A stretch of DNA of 64,000 nucleotides from Hoeflea algicola (GCF_026619415.1 NZ_JAOVZR010000001.1:1860001-1924000), one strand, 5' to 3'; shown: positions 30,507 to 39,739, counted from the first letter of the stretch. Program-made: numbers and translations. The notes: a model not told the origin generated them from the sequence alone.

Positions 30507-30986
30507 TCACGCGGCCGTAAATACGTTCAGCGAGCCATCGGTCTCGAGCACCACGCAACAGCGTTCCGACGTTTCCGCGTTACCATTGGCGTGCAGTGCG
30601 GCCGCAATCTCCTGTTTCGACACCCGCTCGGTGCGCATCGCTTTCTCCTGATAGACACCGCGATGAACCAGCAGCGTCGGATTGCTCTTGATCAGACTCT
30701 GAAATGCCGGTGAGCGCACCGACAACCAGGTGATGGCAAACTGCAGCACGATCAGCAACGCCAGTGCCACCACGCCCTCGACCAGCGGCACCGACTTGGT
30801 GATGATGATCGACGACAGCATCGACCCCAGGCAGATGGTGACGATGAAATCAAACGCGTTGAACTTGCTCAGCGTCCGCTTCCCGGAAATTCTCAGCATC
30901 AGGATCAGTGCCGGATAGGCCAAAAGCCCGGTGATCACAATGCGGCCAATCCCGGCCCAGTCGTCAAAAAAGATCGGGTTCTCCAT
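30507..30986 (-). CDS. DUF421 (YetF/YcaP-like) membrane protein
   Basis: Protein of 159 residues. Three N-terminal membrane helices (about 12-33, 48-66, 70-90) are followed by the DUF421 C-terminal domain with the motif KSNPTLLVHRGVYQEKAMRTERVS. The conserved RISGKRTLSKFNAFDFIVTI sequence after helix one is characteristic. The family is linked to spore or envelope functions in other bacteria; its biochemical role is unknown. Single gene with no visible operon partner. Confidence 0.9.
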   Translation of the reverse strand: MENPIFFDDWAGIGRIVITGLLAYPALILMLRISGKRTLSKFNAFDFIVTICLGSMLSSIIITKSVPLVEGVVALALLIVLQFAITWLSVRSPAFQSLIKSNPTLLVHRGVYQEKAMRTERVSKQEIAAALHANGNAETSERCCVVLETDGSLNVFTAA

Positions 30987-31119
30987 CGGCGCCTCCGGCT
31001 GGATTAAAGCTTTGCAATGCCGCCATAATCATAACCGGGCGACCTGCCCCAATCCACCAATGCCGGCACGGGTCAACCCGCAACCCGCCGCATGGTTCCC
31101 CCGCGCCCGGTCCCGTCCC

Positions 31120-32340
31120 TCAGTCCGCCATCGTCTCCAGGCTGGCAAAGCTCTCCGCCTCGCCATCTTCACCGAACGGCGTCGTCACCTCGACGAAGTC
31201 ATTGGGGTAAAATCCGTTGAAGCGGGTCCTCAGCGACAGCGAATAGGCGCCGATATGGCCGATCTCGATCCAGTCTCCGGTGTCCACCGTTTCCGGTAGC
31301 CAGAACGGCCGCGACAGGATGTCGACCGAATCGCAGGTCGCCCCGCAAACCCGGAACGGCACGATGTTTGCTGGATTGCCCTTGCGGATGCGCCGCGCCG
31401 GTTCCGGGATGAAGCGGGCCGGCAGCGTGATCTTGCCAGTCCAGCTGTCCGACAGCGAGGCCCAGATGCCATCATTGATGTAGAGCCTGCGGCCCTTGCG
31501 CAAGAGCACCCGCACCACCAGCGAAAACGCCCGTGCCACCACCACCCGGCCCGGCTCTGCCACCAGCGGCATGTCGTCAAAGGCCCATTCGGTGATATTC
31601 TCACGCAGCTTGCCCATCAGCTCTTCGAGCGGTGGCATCGGCTTGGCCTTGCGGTTGGGATCATGGCCATAGACCGCCGGAAAGCCGCCGCCGACATCAA
31701 GGCCGACCAATTCGACACCGGCACGGTTGCGCACCCAGTCGGCGGATTTGAGCGCCAGCTCGTAGGATTCGGCCTCCTCGACCTGGCTGCCGACGTGAAA
31801 GCACAGACCTACCTTGAAGCCGATCCGGCCGAGCCGCTGCACCAGTTCCACCGCATGGCCGGGGGCTGCGCCAAATTTCTTCGACAGCTCGTACATCGCA
31901 TGACCCTTGGTCTGCAGCCGCACGAAAATGGTGATCGAGGCCGGATCCAGATCGAGCGCCCTGACGATCCTGAGCACCTTTGCAATCTCGTCCTCATGGT
32001 CGAGCGACATCACCCGGATGCCATATTTTTCCAGCGCCAGCCTTATATCGGATTGCGCCTTGACCGGGTGCATGTAGAGCATCTCGGCGGTCTTCGAGGC
32101 AGCCCGCACGGCGGCAAACTCGCCCGGCGAGGCGACGTCGAAGATTTTCACCCCGGCGTCGACCAACGCCTTGAGCACCATTGGTTCCCCATTGGTCTTG
32201 ACCGCATAGGCGGTCTCGCCGGGAAACAGCTTCATGAATTGCCGGGCATCCTGCTTCAGCACATCCGGTCGGAAGCAATACAACGGCTGGTCCGGCCTTA
32301 GCTCGAGTGCGGCGTCCGTACCAGTGGCGAATCGTTGCAT
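31120..32340 (-). CDS. Ornithine/lysine decarboxylase, fold type III (group IV), PLP-dependent
   Basis: Makes putrescine or cadaverine from ornithine or lysine. The 406-residue enzyme is the eukaryote-like alanine-racemase-fold type: YAVKTN with PLP Lys48, CFHVGSQ (about 181-186), LDVGGGFP, the phosphate-binding EPGR (262-265) and the active-site Cys336 in CGATCDSVD. Typical ODCs have CGPTCDGLD there, so this variant is slightly divergent. In alphaproteobacteria such enzymes often accept both substrates. Divergent from the EamA gene at 32489. Confidence 0.9.
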   Translation of the reverse strand: MQRFATGTDAALELRPDQPLYCFRPDVLKQDARQFMKLFPGETAYAVKTNGEPMVLKALVDAGVKIFDVASPGEFAAVRAASKTAEMLYMHPVKAQSDIRLALEKYGIRVMSLDHEDEIAKVLRIVRALDLDPASITIFVRLQTKGHAMYELSKKFGAAPGHAVELVQRLGRIGFKVGLCFHVGSQVEEAESYELALKSADWVRNRAGVELVGLDVGGGFPAVYGHDPNRKAKPMPPLEELMGKLRENITEWAFDDMPLVAEPGRVVVARAFSLVVRVLLRKGRRLYINDGIWASLSDSWTGKITLPARFIPEPARRIRKGNPANIVPFRVCGATCDSVDILSRPFWLPETVDTGDWIEIGHIGAYSLSLRTRFNGFYPNDFVEVTTPFGEDGEAESFASLETMAD

Positions 32341-32488
32341 ATGACGTCTCCCGGTTAGCTTGCGACACTACCAACGTGGTTTCCCACCGGCAAATGACAA
32401 GCGGCTGATTTCGGGTGGTGCAAACCCTGCGGCTGTGACAAGCACCACCAATCGGGTCCACACCTGCCCACATAATTGGAAATACGCA

Positions 32489-33394
32489 ATGACAGCCACC
32501 GTCCACCGCTCCATGAATGCCCAGGTCTGGGGGCTGCTGGTCCTGCTCGGAATCATCTGGGGCGGATCGTTCTTTTTCGGACGGATCGCGGTTCAATTCA
32601 TCCCGCCGATGACGCTGGTTCTGGCGCGGGTCGGATTGGCCGCGATCGCCCTGCACATCGTCTTTGGCTGGCTGCCCGGTTTCTACGCTTCGATGGCAAG
32701 CCGCTGGCGCGAGCTGTTGCTGCTGGGGCTGCTCAACAATGCCATCCCCTTCACGCTGATTTTTGCGGGGCAAATCGAGGTCGGCGCCGGGCTTGCGTCC
32801 ATTTTCAACGCCACCACGCCGCTGTGGACCGTGATGATCGCGCAGCTTCTCACAATCGACGAGAAGATCACACCTGCCAAGCTGGTCGGCTGCGCACTAG
32901 GGCTTGCCGGCATGGTGTTGCTGATTGGGCCCGATGCCCTTGGCCTCGGCGACAGCCCGCTCTGGGCCAAGCTCGCCATCATCGGCGCCGCCATTTCCTA
33001 TGGTTTCGCCGCAACCTACAGCAAACGCTTCAAGGGGCTTTCACCGCGCATCATCGCCACCGGACAACTGACCGCCTCGAGCCTGATCATGCTGCCGCTG
33101 GCGCTCGTCGTCGACCAGCCCTGGACGCTGCCGATGCCACCGCTTGACGTGATCGCCGCAGTGCTGGCGCTGGCGCTGGTCTCAACTGCTTTTGCCTATA
33201 TCCTGTTTTTCCGCATCCTGAGCGCCGCCGGCGCCACCTCCACCTCGCTGGTCACGCTGCTGGTGCCGCCGGCAGCGATCCTGCTCGGCATTGTCTTTCT
33301 CGGCGAATCCCTGTCACTCACCGAGACGCTTGGTCTTGGCCTGATCGCGCTCGGGCTCTTGTCACTGGACAATCGCCTCGCCATAAAGTGGTGA
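32489..33394 (+). CDS. EamA family transporter
   Basis: Inner-membrane exporter-like protein of 301 residues with ten predicted helices and two EamA repeats. It opens with LLVLLGIIWGGSFFFGRIAV and ends with GIVFLGESLSLTETLGLGLI. The NAIPFTLIFAGQ motif after helix three is typical. Start at 32489 was chosen because the first helix then follows after 12 residues; an upstream in-frame start would add 43 unrelated residues. It sits 43 bases before the amidase gene on the same strand, so the two may be co-transcribed. Confidence 0.9.
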   Translation: MTATVHRSMNAQVWGLLVLLGIIWGGSFFFGRIAVQFIPPMTLVLARVGLAAIALHIVFGWLPGFYASMASRWRELLLLGLLNNAIPFTLIFAGQIEVGAGLASIFNATTPLWTVMIAQLLTIDEKITPAKLVGCALGLAGMVLLIGPDALGLGDSPLWAKLAIIGAAISYGFAATYSKRFKGLSPRIIATGQLTASSLIMLPLALVVDQPWTLPMPPLDVIAAVLALALVSTAFAYILFFRILSAAGATSTSLVTLLVPPAAILLGIVFLGESLSLTETLGLGLIALGLLSLDNRLAIKW

Positions 33395-33437
33395 GCAGGG
33401 CCGGACCGCCCTGATTTGCCGGGAGGAGACGAAAACC

Positions 33438-34691
33438 ATGGGCCACAACCGCATGATGAGCCTTGAGGCGCTGATTTCGGCGCGCGACGCCGGCAAGGCC
33501 GATCCGGACGTGATGATCACCCTGAGCCGCGACGCCATCGCCCGCAAGGATGCAGCCATCAAGGCCTTCGCCCATGTCGCGGAAAACCCCGTAGTTGCCG
33601 CCACCGGCCCGCTTGCCGGCGTTGCCCTTGGCGTCAAGGACATCTTCGACACTTTTGACCAGCCCACGGGCTATGGTTCGGCTGCCTATGACGGCCACCA
33701 GCCGAAGGTCGATGCCGCCATTGTTGATCTGGCGCGCCGCCGTGGCGCAACCATCATCGGCAAGACCGTCACCACCGAATTTGCCTATCTGCACCCCGCC
33801 GCCACCGTCAATCCGCACAATCCGGCGCACACGCCCGGCGGCTCGTCATCAGGCTCGGCAGCGGCCGTCGCCGCCGGCATGATTCCGGCAGCCATCGGCA
33901 CCCAGACCGGCGGTTCGGTAATTCGTCCCGCGGCGTTCTGCGGAATCGCTGGCTACAAGCCCAGCTACCGGCTGCTGCCCACGGGCGGCCTGAAACATTT
34001 TGCGCCCTCGCTCGACACCGCCGGGCTGTTTGCTGCCAGCGTCGTCGATGTGGCTTTGCTGGCCCAACTGCTGACCGGGCGGACGCTGGCCGCCGCACCG
34101 GTGGACCCCGCCAGCATTCGTGTCGCCGTCTACCGCTGCGCGCAGCTTGAGGGTGCCGATCCGGCGATGCAGGAGGCGCTGTCAAAAGCCGCCGACATGG
34201 CCGCCGATGCCGGCTTTGATGTCGGTGACATCGCAGAGCCCGAGGCCATGGCCGCGGCCCGCGACGCCCATGCAGCGCTTCAGGAGCACGAGGCGGGTCT
34301 CGCCTGCGGCCCCGACCTTGCCCGTCACCGGGAATTCCTGAGCCAGCGTCTGGTGGACGCCATCGAGCGCGGTCAGGCGATAGAGCCCGCCGCCTATGAT
34401 GCCACCCGCAAGCTGGCCAAACGTGGCCGCACTGCCGCCCGCGGACTGTTCGGCGAGGTCGACATCCTGCTCACGCCTTCCGCGCCGGGAGCAGCGCCCG
34501 AAGGGCTCGGTTCAACCGGTGACGCGCGTTTCAACAAGCTCTGGACCCTGATGGGAACGCCGGCGGTCAACATTCCCGGCTTTTTCGACGCGAGCGGCCT
34601 GCCGCTCGGCATTCAGGTCGTCGCCCGATTCGGGCAAGACCAGGTGCTATTGGCCGTAGCCGCAGCGCTGGAACGCGCGTTCAGGGCCTGA
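33438..34691 (+). CDS. Amidase signature family enzyme
   Basis: Amide hydrolase of 417 residues with the Ser-cisSer-Lys triad of the amidase signature family: Lys67 in GVALGVKDIFD, Ser136 region in TPGGSSSGSAAAVAAG, and nucleophile Ser160 in GTQTGGSVIRPAAFCG. It is shorter than GatA (about 480) and is not next to gatB/gatC, so a catabolic amidase is more likely than the tRNA amidotransferase. A strong GGGAGGAG site precedes the ATG. Substrate unknown; the EamA exporter upstream may be functionally linked. Confidence 0.92.
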   Translation: MGHNRMMSLEALISARDAGKADPDVMITLSRDAIARKDAAIKAFAHVAENPVVAATGPLAGVALGVKDIFDTFDQPTGYGSAAYDGHQPKVDAAIVDLARRRGATIIGKTVTTEFAYLHPAATVNPHNPAHTPGGSSSGSAAAVAAGMIPAAIGTQTGGSVIRPAAFCGIAGYKPSYRLLPTGGLKHFAPSLDTAGLFAASVVDVALLAQLLTGRTLAAAPVDPASIRVAVYRCAQLEGADPAMQEALSKAADMAADAGFDVGDIAEPEAMAAARDAHAALQEHEAGLACGPDLARHREFLSQRLVDAIERGQAIEPAAYDATRKLAKRGRTAARGLFGEVDILLTPSAPGAAPEGLGSTGDARFNKLWTLMGTPAVNIPGFFDASGLPLGIQVVARFGQDQVLLAVAAALERAFRA

Positions 34692-35046
34692 ATCGCCGAC
34701 CGGAGGGGCTTCGATGGCCACTGTGGCTCTCAGGCAACCGATATCCCCGCGTAAAGTGCTGGCGAATGAGTGACTCCGGCTGTATCAGGCTGCGCAATTC
34801 TGGCCTCAATGGGGCGGGAATGCGGCATCAAATCTCCACCGGCGACACAGCCAGACCCTTTGCAACCCCAATGTGACGCTTTCTTAACAGAAAATGAATG
34901 AGCAATTATTCTTTCAATTTCAATACGATAAAGGGCGAGATAGGAACACTATGCCCTGTTTTGGGTGCAATGCAGCAACGAATTTGCTTTTCACAAAGCC
35001 GAAGCCACGCGTATCATTCGACTGTATAACGCGAAGGAGGACCACC
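34692..35046 (+). other. Intergenic region upstream of a 25-codon gene
   Basis: About 355 bases. The left half has GC-rich remnants with no gene; the right half (from about 34860) is AT-rich and should contain the promoter of the small gene at 35047. A longer in-frame reading from 34894 lacks family character and is rejected. Confidence 0.5.
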
Positions 35047-35124
35047 ATGGGATTTACGCAATCGCTCAATACCCTTGTGATCTGTGCAGCGTTCATATTT
35101 GTCGGTGCGATGCTCTTTATCTGA
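35047..35124 (+). CDS. Candidate 25-residue single-helix membrane protein
   Basis: The product is 25 residues, begins MGFTQSLNTLVICAAF and ends VGAMLFI; most of it is one membrane helix. The case for a real gene is strong initiation and termination signals: AAGGAGG seven bases before the ATG, and a rho-independent terminator about 40 bases after the stop. An AT-rich stretch lies upstream. The function is unknown; single-helix peptides often modulate larger membrane complexes, but nothing here shows a partner. Confidence 0.6.
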   Translation: MGFTQSLNTLVICAAFIFVGAMLFI

Positions 35125-35162
35125 CCTCGGAGCACACCGTCAAAAAGGGAAAAGTTCAAGGA

Positions 35163-35188
35163 CGGGAGCGTTTCGGCGCTCCCGTTTT
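35163..35188 (+). terminator. Rho-independent terminator of the 25-codon gene
   Basis: CGGGAGCG (35163-35170) and CGCTCCCG (35177-35184) form a perfect eight-base stem with a six-base loop, followed by TTTT. Nothing else on the plus strand ends here, so it most likely belongs to the gene at 35047. Confidence 0.75.
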
Positions 35189-35274
35189 GACGTTCTAAGG
35201 CTGGAAAACGACGGCGCCCTGCGAAGGGCAACCGTCAAGGCATCGCGGGACCGATGGGATGCTTTAGCGGCGGA

Positions 35275-36191
35275 TCAGGCCGCTGCACCAACTGCCGCAT
35301 CGGCGTCCACGCCGCGCAAGCCGAGCAGATGGCAGATCGCATAGACCAGTTGCGCCCGGTTCATCGTGTAGAAGTGGAAATCATCAATGCCGCGCTCGAC
35401 CAGATCATTGACCTGCTCAGCGGCAATGGCAGCAGCAATCAGTGCCCGAGTCTCCGGGTCTTTTTCCAGCCCGTCAAAGCGTCGTGCCAACCAGTTGGGA
35501 ATCGAGGCGCCGCACAGTTTGGAAAACCGAGCCACCTGCGTGAAATTGTGGATCGGCAGGATACCCGGCACGATCGGCACATAAATTCCAGCCCGCCGCA
35601 CCCGCTCGACATAACGCTCATAAACGTCGTTATCGAAAAAGAACTGGGTAATCGCCCGGGTAGCACCAGCATCGACCTTGCGCTTGAGCATGTCGATATC
35701 GGTGGCGAAATCCGGGCTTTCGGGATGGCGCTCGGGATAGGCCGAGACCGAGACCTCGAAATCGGAGATGGCGCGCAGGCCGGCCACCAGTTCGGCGCCG
35801 TTGGCATAGCCGCCCGGGTGGGGCTGATAGGCTGCGCCCACGCCTTCCGGCGGGTCGCCCCTCAGCGCCACGAAATGATTGACCCCGAGCGCCTGGAATT
35901 CGCGCGCCACTGCGTCGACGGCTGCCTTGTCCGAGCCAACACAGGTCAGGTGCGCGGCCGGCGCGAGAGCCGTCTCTGAGGCGATCCGGCCCACGGTGTT
36001 GAGCGTCGGCTGCTTGGTCGAGCCGCCGGCGCCATAGGTCACCGAGACGAAATCCGGTTGAAACGGCGCAAGCCGGGTGATGCTGTCCCACAACTGGCTT
36101 TCCATGTCGCCATTCTTGGGCGGAAAGAACTCGAAGGAGACCTTGATCCTTTCAGGCAGGGCCTGTGCGCTGGCGCGGGGGAGCTGGACAT
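35275..36191 (-). CDS. metF: 5,10-methylenetetrahydrofolate reductase, with a one-base indel near the start
   Basis: FAD enzyme that makes 5-methyl-THF for methionine synthesis. The barrel carries FVSVTYGAGGST, LTCVGSDKAAVDAV, NHFVALRGDPPEG and ITQFFFDNDVYERYV. The in-frame sequence upstream of the first internal ATG (36105) still encodes IKVSFEFFPPKNGD, an essential family motif, but no usable start codon precedes it before a stop. A good ATG at 36191 sits one base after the upstream gene, but in another frame. Adding one C (minus strand) to the five-base run at 36177-36181 joins them and gives a normal 305 residues. Co-transcribed with the SahR-like regulator. Confidence 0.88.
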
Positions 36192-36192
36192 A

Positions 36193-37221
36193 TCAGGTGG
36201 TTCCTGTGTTGGAAAAAGTCAGGCCAGAATTGGTATCGTCGGAGGCGATCAGCAGGCGCGGATCGCGCGCCAGCCAGAGGGTAACTGTCAAAGTCCGGTT
36301 TTCGCTGCTGTCGGCCGGCAAGTCGACCATGTGTTCGACCGTCAGTCCGCACTGCTCAAGCCAGTCGGCCACCTGGGCCTGACTGAAGCCAAGCCGCGCA
36401 TGGGCGTGTTCGATCCGCAAATCCTCATGATCATGCGGTGCGAAATCGACAATGATCGCCCGCCCGCCGGGCCGCAGCATGCGGGCGGCCTCGCGGATTG
36501 CCGGCAGCGGGTCGTGCAGGAAATGCAGCACCTGGTGGATGGTGACCACATCGAAACTCTCGCGGTCGAGCGGCAGGTTGAAAATGTCGCCCTGGCGAAC
36601 CGATGCATGAGTGATGCCGGCATCATCAAGTTGCGCCCGGGCGATCGCCAGCATGTCGCGGCTCGAATCGATGCCGATGGCGCGGCGGTAGCTTCCCGCC
36701 AGCAGTTCCAGCATGCGGCCGGTGCCAGTGCCAAGATCAAGCAGGCCGTCAAACGGCGTCCGACCGATCAGCTTGAGAATTTCTGCTTCCACCCGTTCAT
36801 CCGAAACATGCATCTGCCGCAAATCGTTCCAGCGCGCCGCATTGGCGGAAAAATAGGATTCCGCACGGCTTGCTCGGGCCTGTTTGACGGTCCTGAGACG
36901 CTCGGCATCGCGCGCCAGATGCGGATCGAGCGGCGAGGCCGCGTCCAGCGCCTGTTGCACCAGCCGGGCCCGCAGGCCTTCCTGCGTCCGGCGAAAATAG
37001 GCCCATGCGCCTTCCTGGTAGCGCTCAACCAGCCCGGCTTCACCCAGAAGCTTGAGATGGCGCGAAATCCGCGGCTGGGATTGCCCCAGCACCTCGGTCA
37101 TTTCGCTGACGGTCAGATCCCCCTGCCGCAGCAGCGCGATCAGCCGCAGCCGCGTCGGTTCACCGGCGGCCTTGAGGACTTCAACGCATTGCTCAAGCAA
37201 AAGTGGGGTCGGTGACAGCAT
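36193..37221 (-). CDS. ArsR-type regulator fused to a SAM methyltransferase domain (SahR-like)
   Basis: Protein of 342 residues. An ArsR winged helix (about 1-90) has LKAAGEPTRLRLIALLRQGDLTV and QPRISRHLKLLGEAGLV. The C-terminal half (about 150-320) is a class I methyltransferase fold with LLDLGTGTGRMLELLAG and FDVVTIHQVLHFLHDP. Fused proteins like this next to metF in alphaproteobacteria are thought to sense SAH and to control methionine-cycle genes; this role is inferred. A 34-base palindrome ten bases upstream is the likely autoregulatory operator. It precedes metF by one base. Confidence 0.88.
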   Translation of the reverse strand: MLSPTPLLLEQCVEVLKAAGEPTRLRLIALLRQGDLTVSEMTEVLGQSQPRISRHLKLLGEAGLVERYQEGAWAYFRRTQEGLRARLVQQALDAASPLDPHLARDAERLRTVKQARASRAESYFSANAARWNDLRQMHVSDERVEAEILKLIGRTPFDGLLDLGTGTGRMLELLAGSYRRAIGIDSSRDMLAIARAQLDDAGITHASVRQGDIFNLPLDRESFDVVTIHQVLHFLHDPLPAIREAARMLRPGGRAIIVDFAPHDHEDLRIEHAHARLGFSQAQVADWLEQCGLTVEHMVDLPADSSENRTLTVTLWLARDPRLLIASDDTNSGLTFSNTGTT

Positions 37222-37230
37222 GCAAACCTC

Positions 37231-37264
37231 GAAAATGATATAAAGATATGTTTATGTCATTTTC
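37231..37264 (-). promoter_or_regulatory. 34-base palindromic operator of the SahR-like/metF operon
   Basis: GAAAATGATATAAA and TTTATGTCATTTTC are near-perfect inverted arms around GATATG. The centre reads ATATAAAGATATG. AT-rich dyads of this form are typical ArsR-family operators, and this one ends about ten bases from the start codon. Confidence 0.7.
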
Positions 37265-37380
37265 GACATCAAGGCAAGCCCAATGTCGTTGCTGAAAAAC
37301 TTAGTGTCGCATGGAAATCGCCGCCCGGCCACACCTGCGGCACGCGCGCATACCCCCGGCAGCCATAGCGACGAAGCCAA

Positions 37381-38007
37381 TCAGCCTGCCGGATAGATCC
37401 ATTGTTCCCAGATCCGCACGCTGAGCGCCTCTCCGGCGGAAATTCTGCCGGGCTTTTCCACCCAGGCAACAACGCCGCGGCGACGGCGGGCGGCGGGCAC
37501 AAAGGCAAGCGCCAGCGCCGTCTCATCCATCTCTGGATAATTCTTGGCAATCGCCGCCCCGGCGATGCGGCACGGCGCGTTGTCGCCATCAATCCGCAGC
37601 GTCACCCCACCCTCGAAAAACAATTGCGTGCGCGGCGGCAGCATCGACAGAAGCGGAATGCCCTCAATCACCAGATTGGCGCCGATCCAGCCGGGCTCGA
37701 TCCGGTCGATGCCCATTTTTGCCGCCGCCAGCGCCAGCTCGTCCGCCGCAACAATCGAGATCTGTCGCTCATTGCGAATTTCAGTACCGCGCGGATACCA
37801 GGGTTCGCGCCCGCCCGACGAGCGTGTCGGCCCGGCGTGGAAATCTCCCGGGATGCCGTCAAACCCCAGCTCCAGCTCGGCCACAGGTTCGCTCAGAAAG
37901 TCACCACCCCGGGCGTCCAGCGTCGCAGCAACCCGCGCCCTGAGCTTTTGCGATGGATGGATTTTCGGCAGCATGGTGGCGTCGTCGGCAAACATCGGCA
38001 GGGTCAT
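37381..38007 (-). CDS. MOSC domain protein
   Basis: Protein of 208 residues with a MOSC fold (about 40-205), as found in molybdenum cofactor sulfurases and in YiiM-like proteins. Seen are FDGIPGDFHAGPTRSSGGREPWYPRG, RQISIVAADELALAAAKMGI, PGWIGANLVIEGIP, and the conserved Cys in GDNAPCRIAG that may carry a sulfur. AGGAG precedes the ATG at 38007; an upstream in-frame start is rejected. Probably handles a sulfur- or molybdenum-cofactor-linked reaction; substrate unknown. Confidence 0.87.
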   Translation of the reverse strand: MTLPMFADDATMLPKIHPSQKLRARVAATLDARGGDFLSEPVAELELGFDGIPGDFHAGPTRSSGGREPWYPRGTEIRNERQISIVAADELALAAAKMGIDRIEPGWIGANLVIEGIPLLSMLPPRTQLFFEGGVTLRIDGDNAPCRIAGAAIAKNYPEMDETALALAFVPAARRRRGVVAWVEKPGRISAGEALSVRIWEQWIYPAG

Positions 38008-38281
38008 CGGCGGCTCCTGGGAGGTTGATGCGGAACAGAGCCAATAACCCAAGCTGCGCTGATCATCCAATCAAAATACATGAACTGCCATCTTTGCCGT
38101 GCCGCCATTGCAAATCCTCAAACCCGAAACGGCGAGACAAGCGGGTTGACTTCCACCCCAGCCCCTTGCCTCGCCACCATTGGCCGGGCGCCAAAACCGC
38201 AGCCAGTTCAGCCGCGCGCCAAAATGTGCTAATCTGGCAAGTGCGGGGTGCTAACGACATTGGATCAAGGAGATTGTCCAG

Positions 38282-38701
38282 ATGTTTGCCAAACGACCTT
38301 GCCTTACCCCTGCCCTGGTTCTCGCCGCCCTTCTCGCGCAGCCGACGGCGGGGCTCGCCGCCGATCTTTCCTGCAACGGCTTGCTGCAACCCGGCCAGAG
38401 AATGATTTGTTCCGGTTTCGAGCCCAACTGGGCGCTGCAACTGAGTTGCGACGGCACCATGTCATCGACTTTCATCGACGCCTTTTCCGGCGATACGATC
38501 CAGTCGACGCCGGGCAGTGTCAGTTTCGCCTCCGAAAATCCCTGGCAGCTTGAAACCAGCCATCCGGTCAAAGGCGCCATCGCCTACACGCCGGGCGGAT
38601 GCACCGACGAGAGCGACGCGGTGCGCGATTTCACCTTCACGCCGACCGGTGCACCGGGCTTGCCCGGTCCGTTCTTCTCGTTCTGCTGCCGAATGGAGTG
38701 A
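38282..38701 (+). CDS. Secreted protein of unknown function
   Basis: Protein of 139 residues with a signal peptide (cleavage near LAADLSC, about residue 27). The mature part has six Cys and the sequence CSGFEPNWALQLSCDG, which resembles the GxEPxWxLxI pattern of some periplasmic COG3650-type proteins, so a distant link is possible but not certain. AAGGAG precedes the ATG. Single gene. Its role is unknown. Confidence 0.7.
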   Translation: MFAKRPCLTPALVLAALLAQPTAGLAADLSCNGLLQPGQRMICSGFEPNWALQLSCDGTMSSTFIDAFSGDTIQSTPGSVSFASENPWQLETSHPVKGAIAYTPGGCTDESDAVRDFTFTPTGAPGLPGPFFSFCCRME

Positions 38702-38795
38702 GGCAAAAAGATCGGGGATAGTTCATTTTTGACTTCCGGATTTTTTTCGCGCACTGATGATCAGAAAAAAGCAAGTTTCCCCCTTTATCAGCGCC

Positions 38796-39476
38796 TCACC
38801 ATTCCAGCCGCGCACCGTCCCAATTGTAAAAACGACCGGTGCCTTCAAGCGTCAGACCTTCGGCGATCTTGAGGATTCCGGCGGCGCTGGTGCTCACATC
38901 GATGTCGGCCCCCTGCCCACCCATATCTGTTCGCACCCAACCGGGATGCAGCTGCGCCACCGCCACCCCCATCGGCTGGAGATCGCTCGCCAGCCCTTGC
39001 ATCACCTTGTTGACCGCAGCCTTTGAAGCTCGGTAGGCGATCCGGTCAGACTTGGCATGCGACAGGCTGCCCATCCGCGACGAGACAGTGAGAATGCGCG
39101 GATTTGAACTCCGCTTGAGATGCGGCAGGAAGGCTTGAGCCACCGCCAACGGCGCCAGCGTGTTGATCGCCAGCGTTTTGGCAAAGCCGTCAAAATCCAT
39201 ATCCAGCACCGATTGCCGCTTCGGCCCGATGGTGCCGGCATTGTTGATGAGGATATCAATCGGCTCGCTGACACTGGCCGCCGCCGCCCGCACCGCCACA
39301 TGGTCGGTGACATCAAATACCAAATCATGATACTTCGGATGATCACAGATATGCGCTTCCGGATCGGTCACCACACCTCGCGCCGAGCCATAAACCGTCC
39401 AGCCCTTGGCCAAGGCCTGTTTGGCCAGTTCCAGCCCGATGCCGCGATTGGTGCCGGTGATCAGGATTGTGGTCAT
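38796..39476 (-). CDS. Short-chain dehydrogenase/reductase
   Basis: NAD(P)-dependent oxidoreductase of 226 residues. It has the Rossmann motif TGTNRGIGLELA at the N terminus, NNAGTIG (about 80-86), and the catalytic YRASKAAVNK. The short length and the GWVRTDMGG motif suit the C-factor-like SDR group. Its ATG overlaps the RelE toxin stop by four bases, so it may be co-expressed with the toxin-antitoxin pair, an unusual arrangement. Confidence 0.92.
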   Translation of the reverse strand: MTTILITGTNRGIGLELAKQALAKGWTVYGSARGVVTDPEAHICDHPKYHDLVFDVTDHVAVRAAAASVSEPIDILINNAGTIGPKRQSVLDMDFDGFAKTLAINTLAPLAVAQAFLPHLKRSSNPRILTVSSRMGSLSHAKSDRIAYRASKAAVNKVMQGLASDLQPMGVAVAQLHPGWVRTDMGGQGADIDVSTSAAGILKIAEGLTLEGTGRFYNWDGARLEW

Positions 39477-39739
39477 GGATAAATCTCCCTGCGGTGTCCG
39501 ATCTCGATGACCAGAGCCGTCATCAAACCCTGTGAAATTCGCTCGATAAGCCGCAAGTCACCGACCCGGAACCTCCAGAGCTCTTCATTCTTTCCGTGTA
39601 ATCGCTTGGCAAGTTCGCGAGGGTCGGGGTGTTTCACAACTCGCTCTTTGAGAAAAGTCAGGACTCGGCTCCGATCCGCCGGGCTGAGTTTAGACAATTG
39701 CTTCCGCGTTGATTTGGTGAAAGAGACTACCCAGGTCAT
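39473..39739 (-). CDS. RelE/ParE family toxin
   Basis: Toxin of 88 residues. RelE-like features are seen in FTKSTRKQLSKLSPADRSRVLTF, the LAKRLHGKNEELWRFRVGDLRLI core, and the C-terminal VIEIGHRREIYP. In this group the Arg-rich core cleaves ribosome-bound mRNA. It overlaps the antitoxin gene by ATGA upstream and the SDR gene by ATGA downstream, giving a tight three-gene unit. Confidence 0.92.
   Translation of the reverse strand: MTWVVSFTKSTRKQLSKLSPADRSRVLTFLKERVVKHPDPRELAKRLHGKNEELWRFRVGDLRLIERISQGLMTALVIEIGHRREIYP

Noticed and set aside
31663..32301. Long plus-strand frame over the decarboxylase gene
   Set aside because: It is the mirror frame of a well-supported gene in GC-rich DNA and its translation matches no family.
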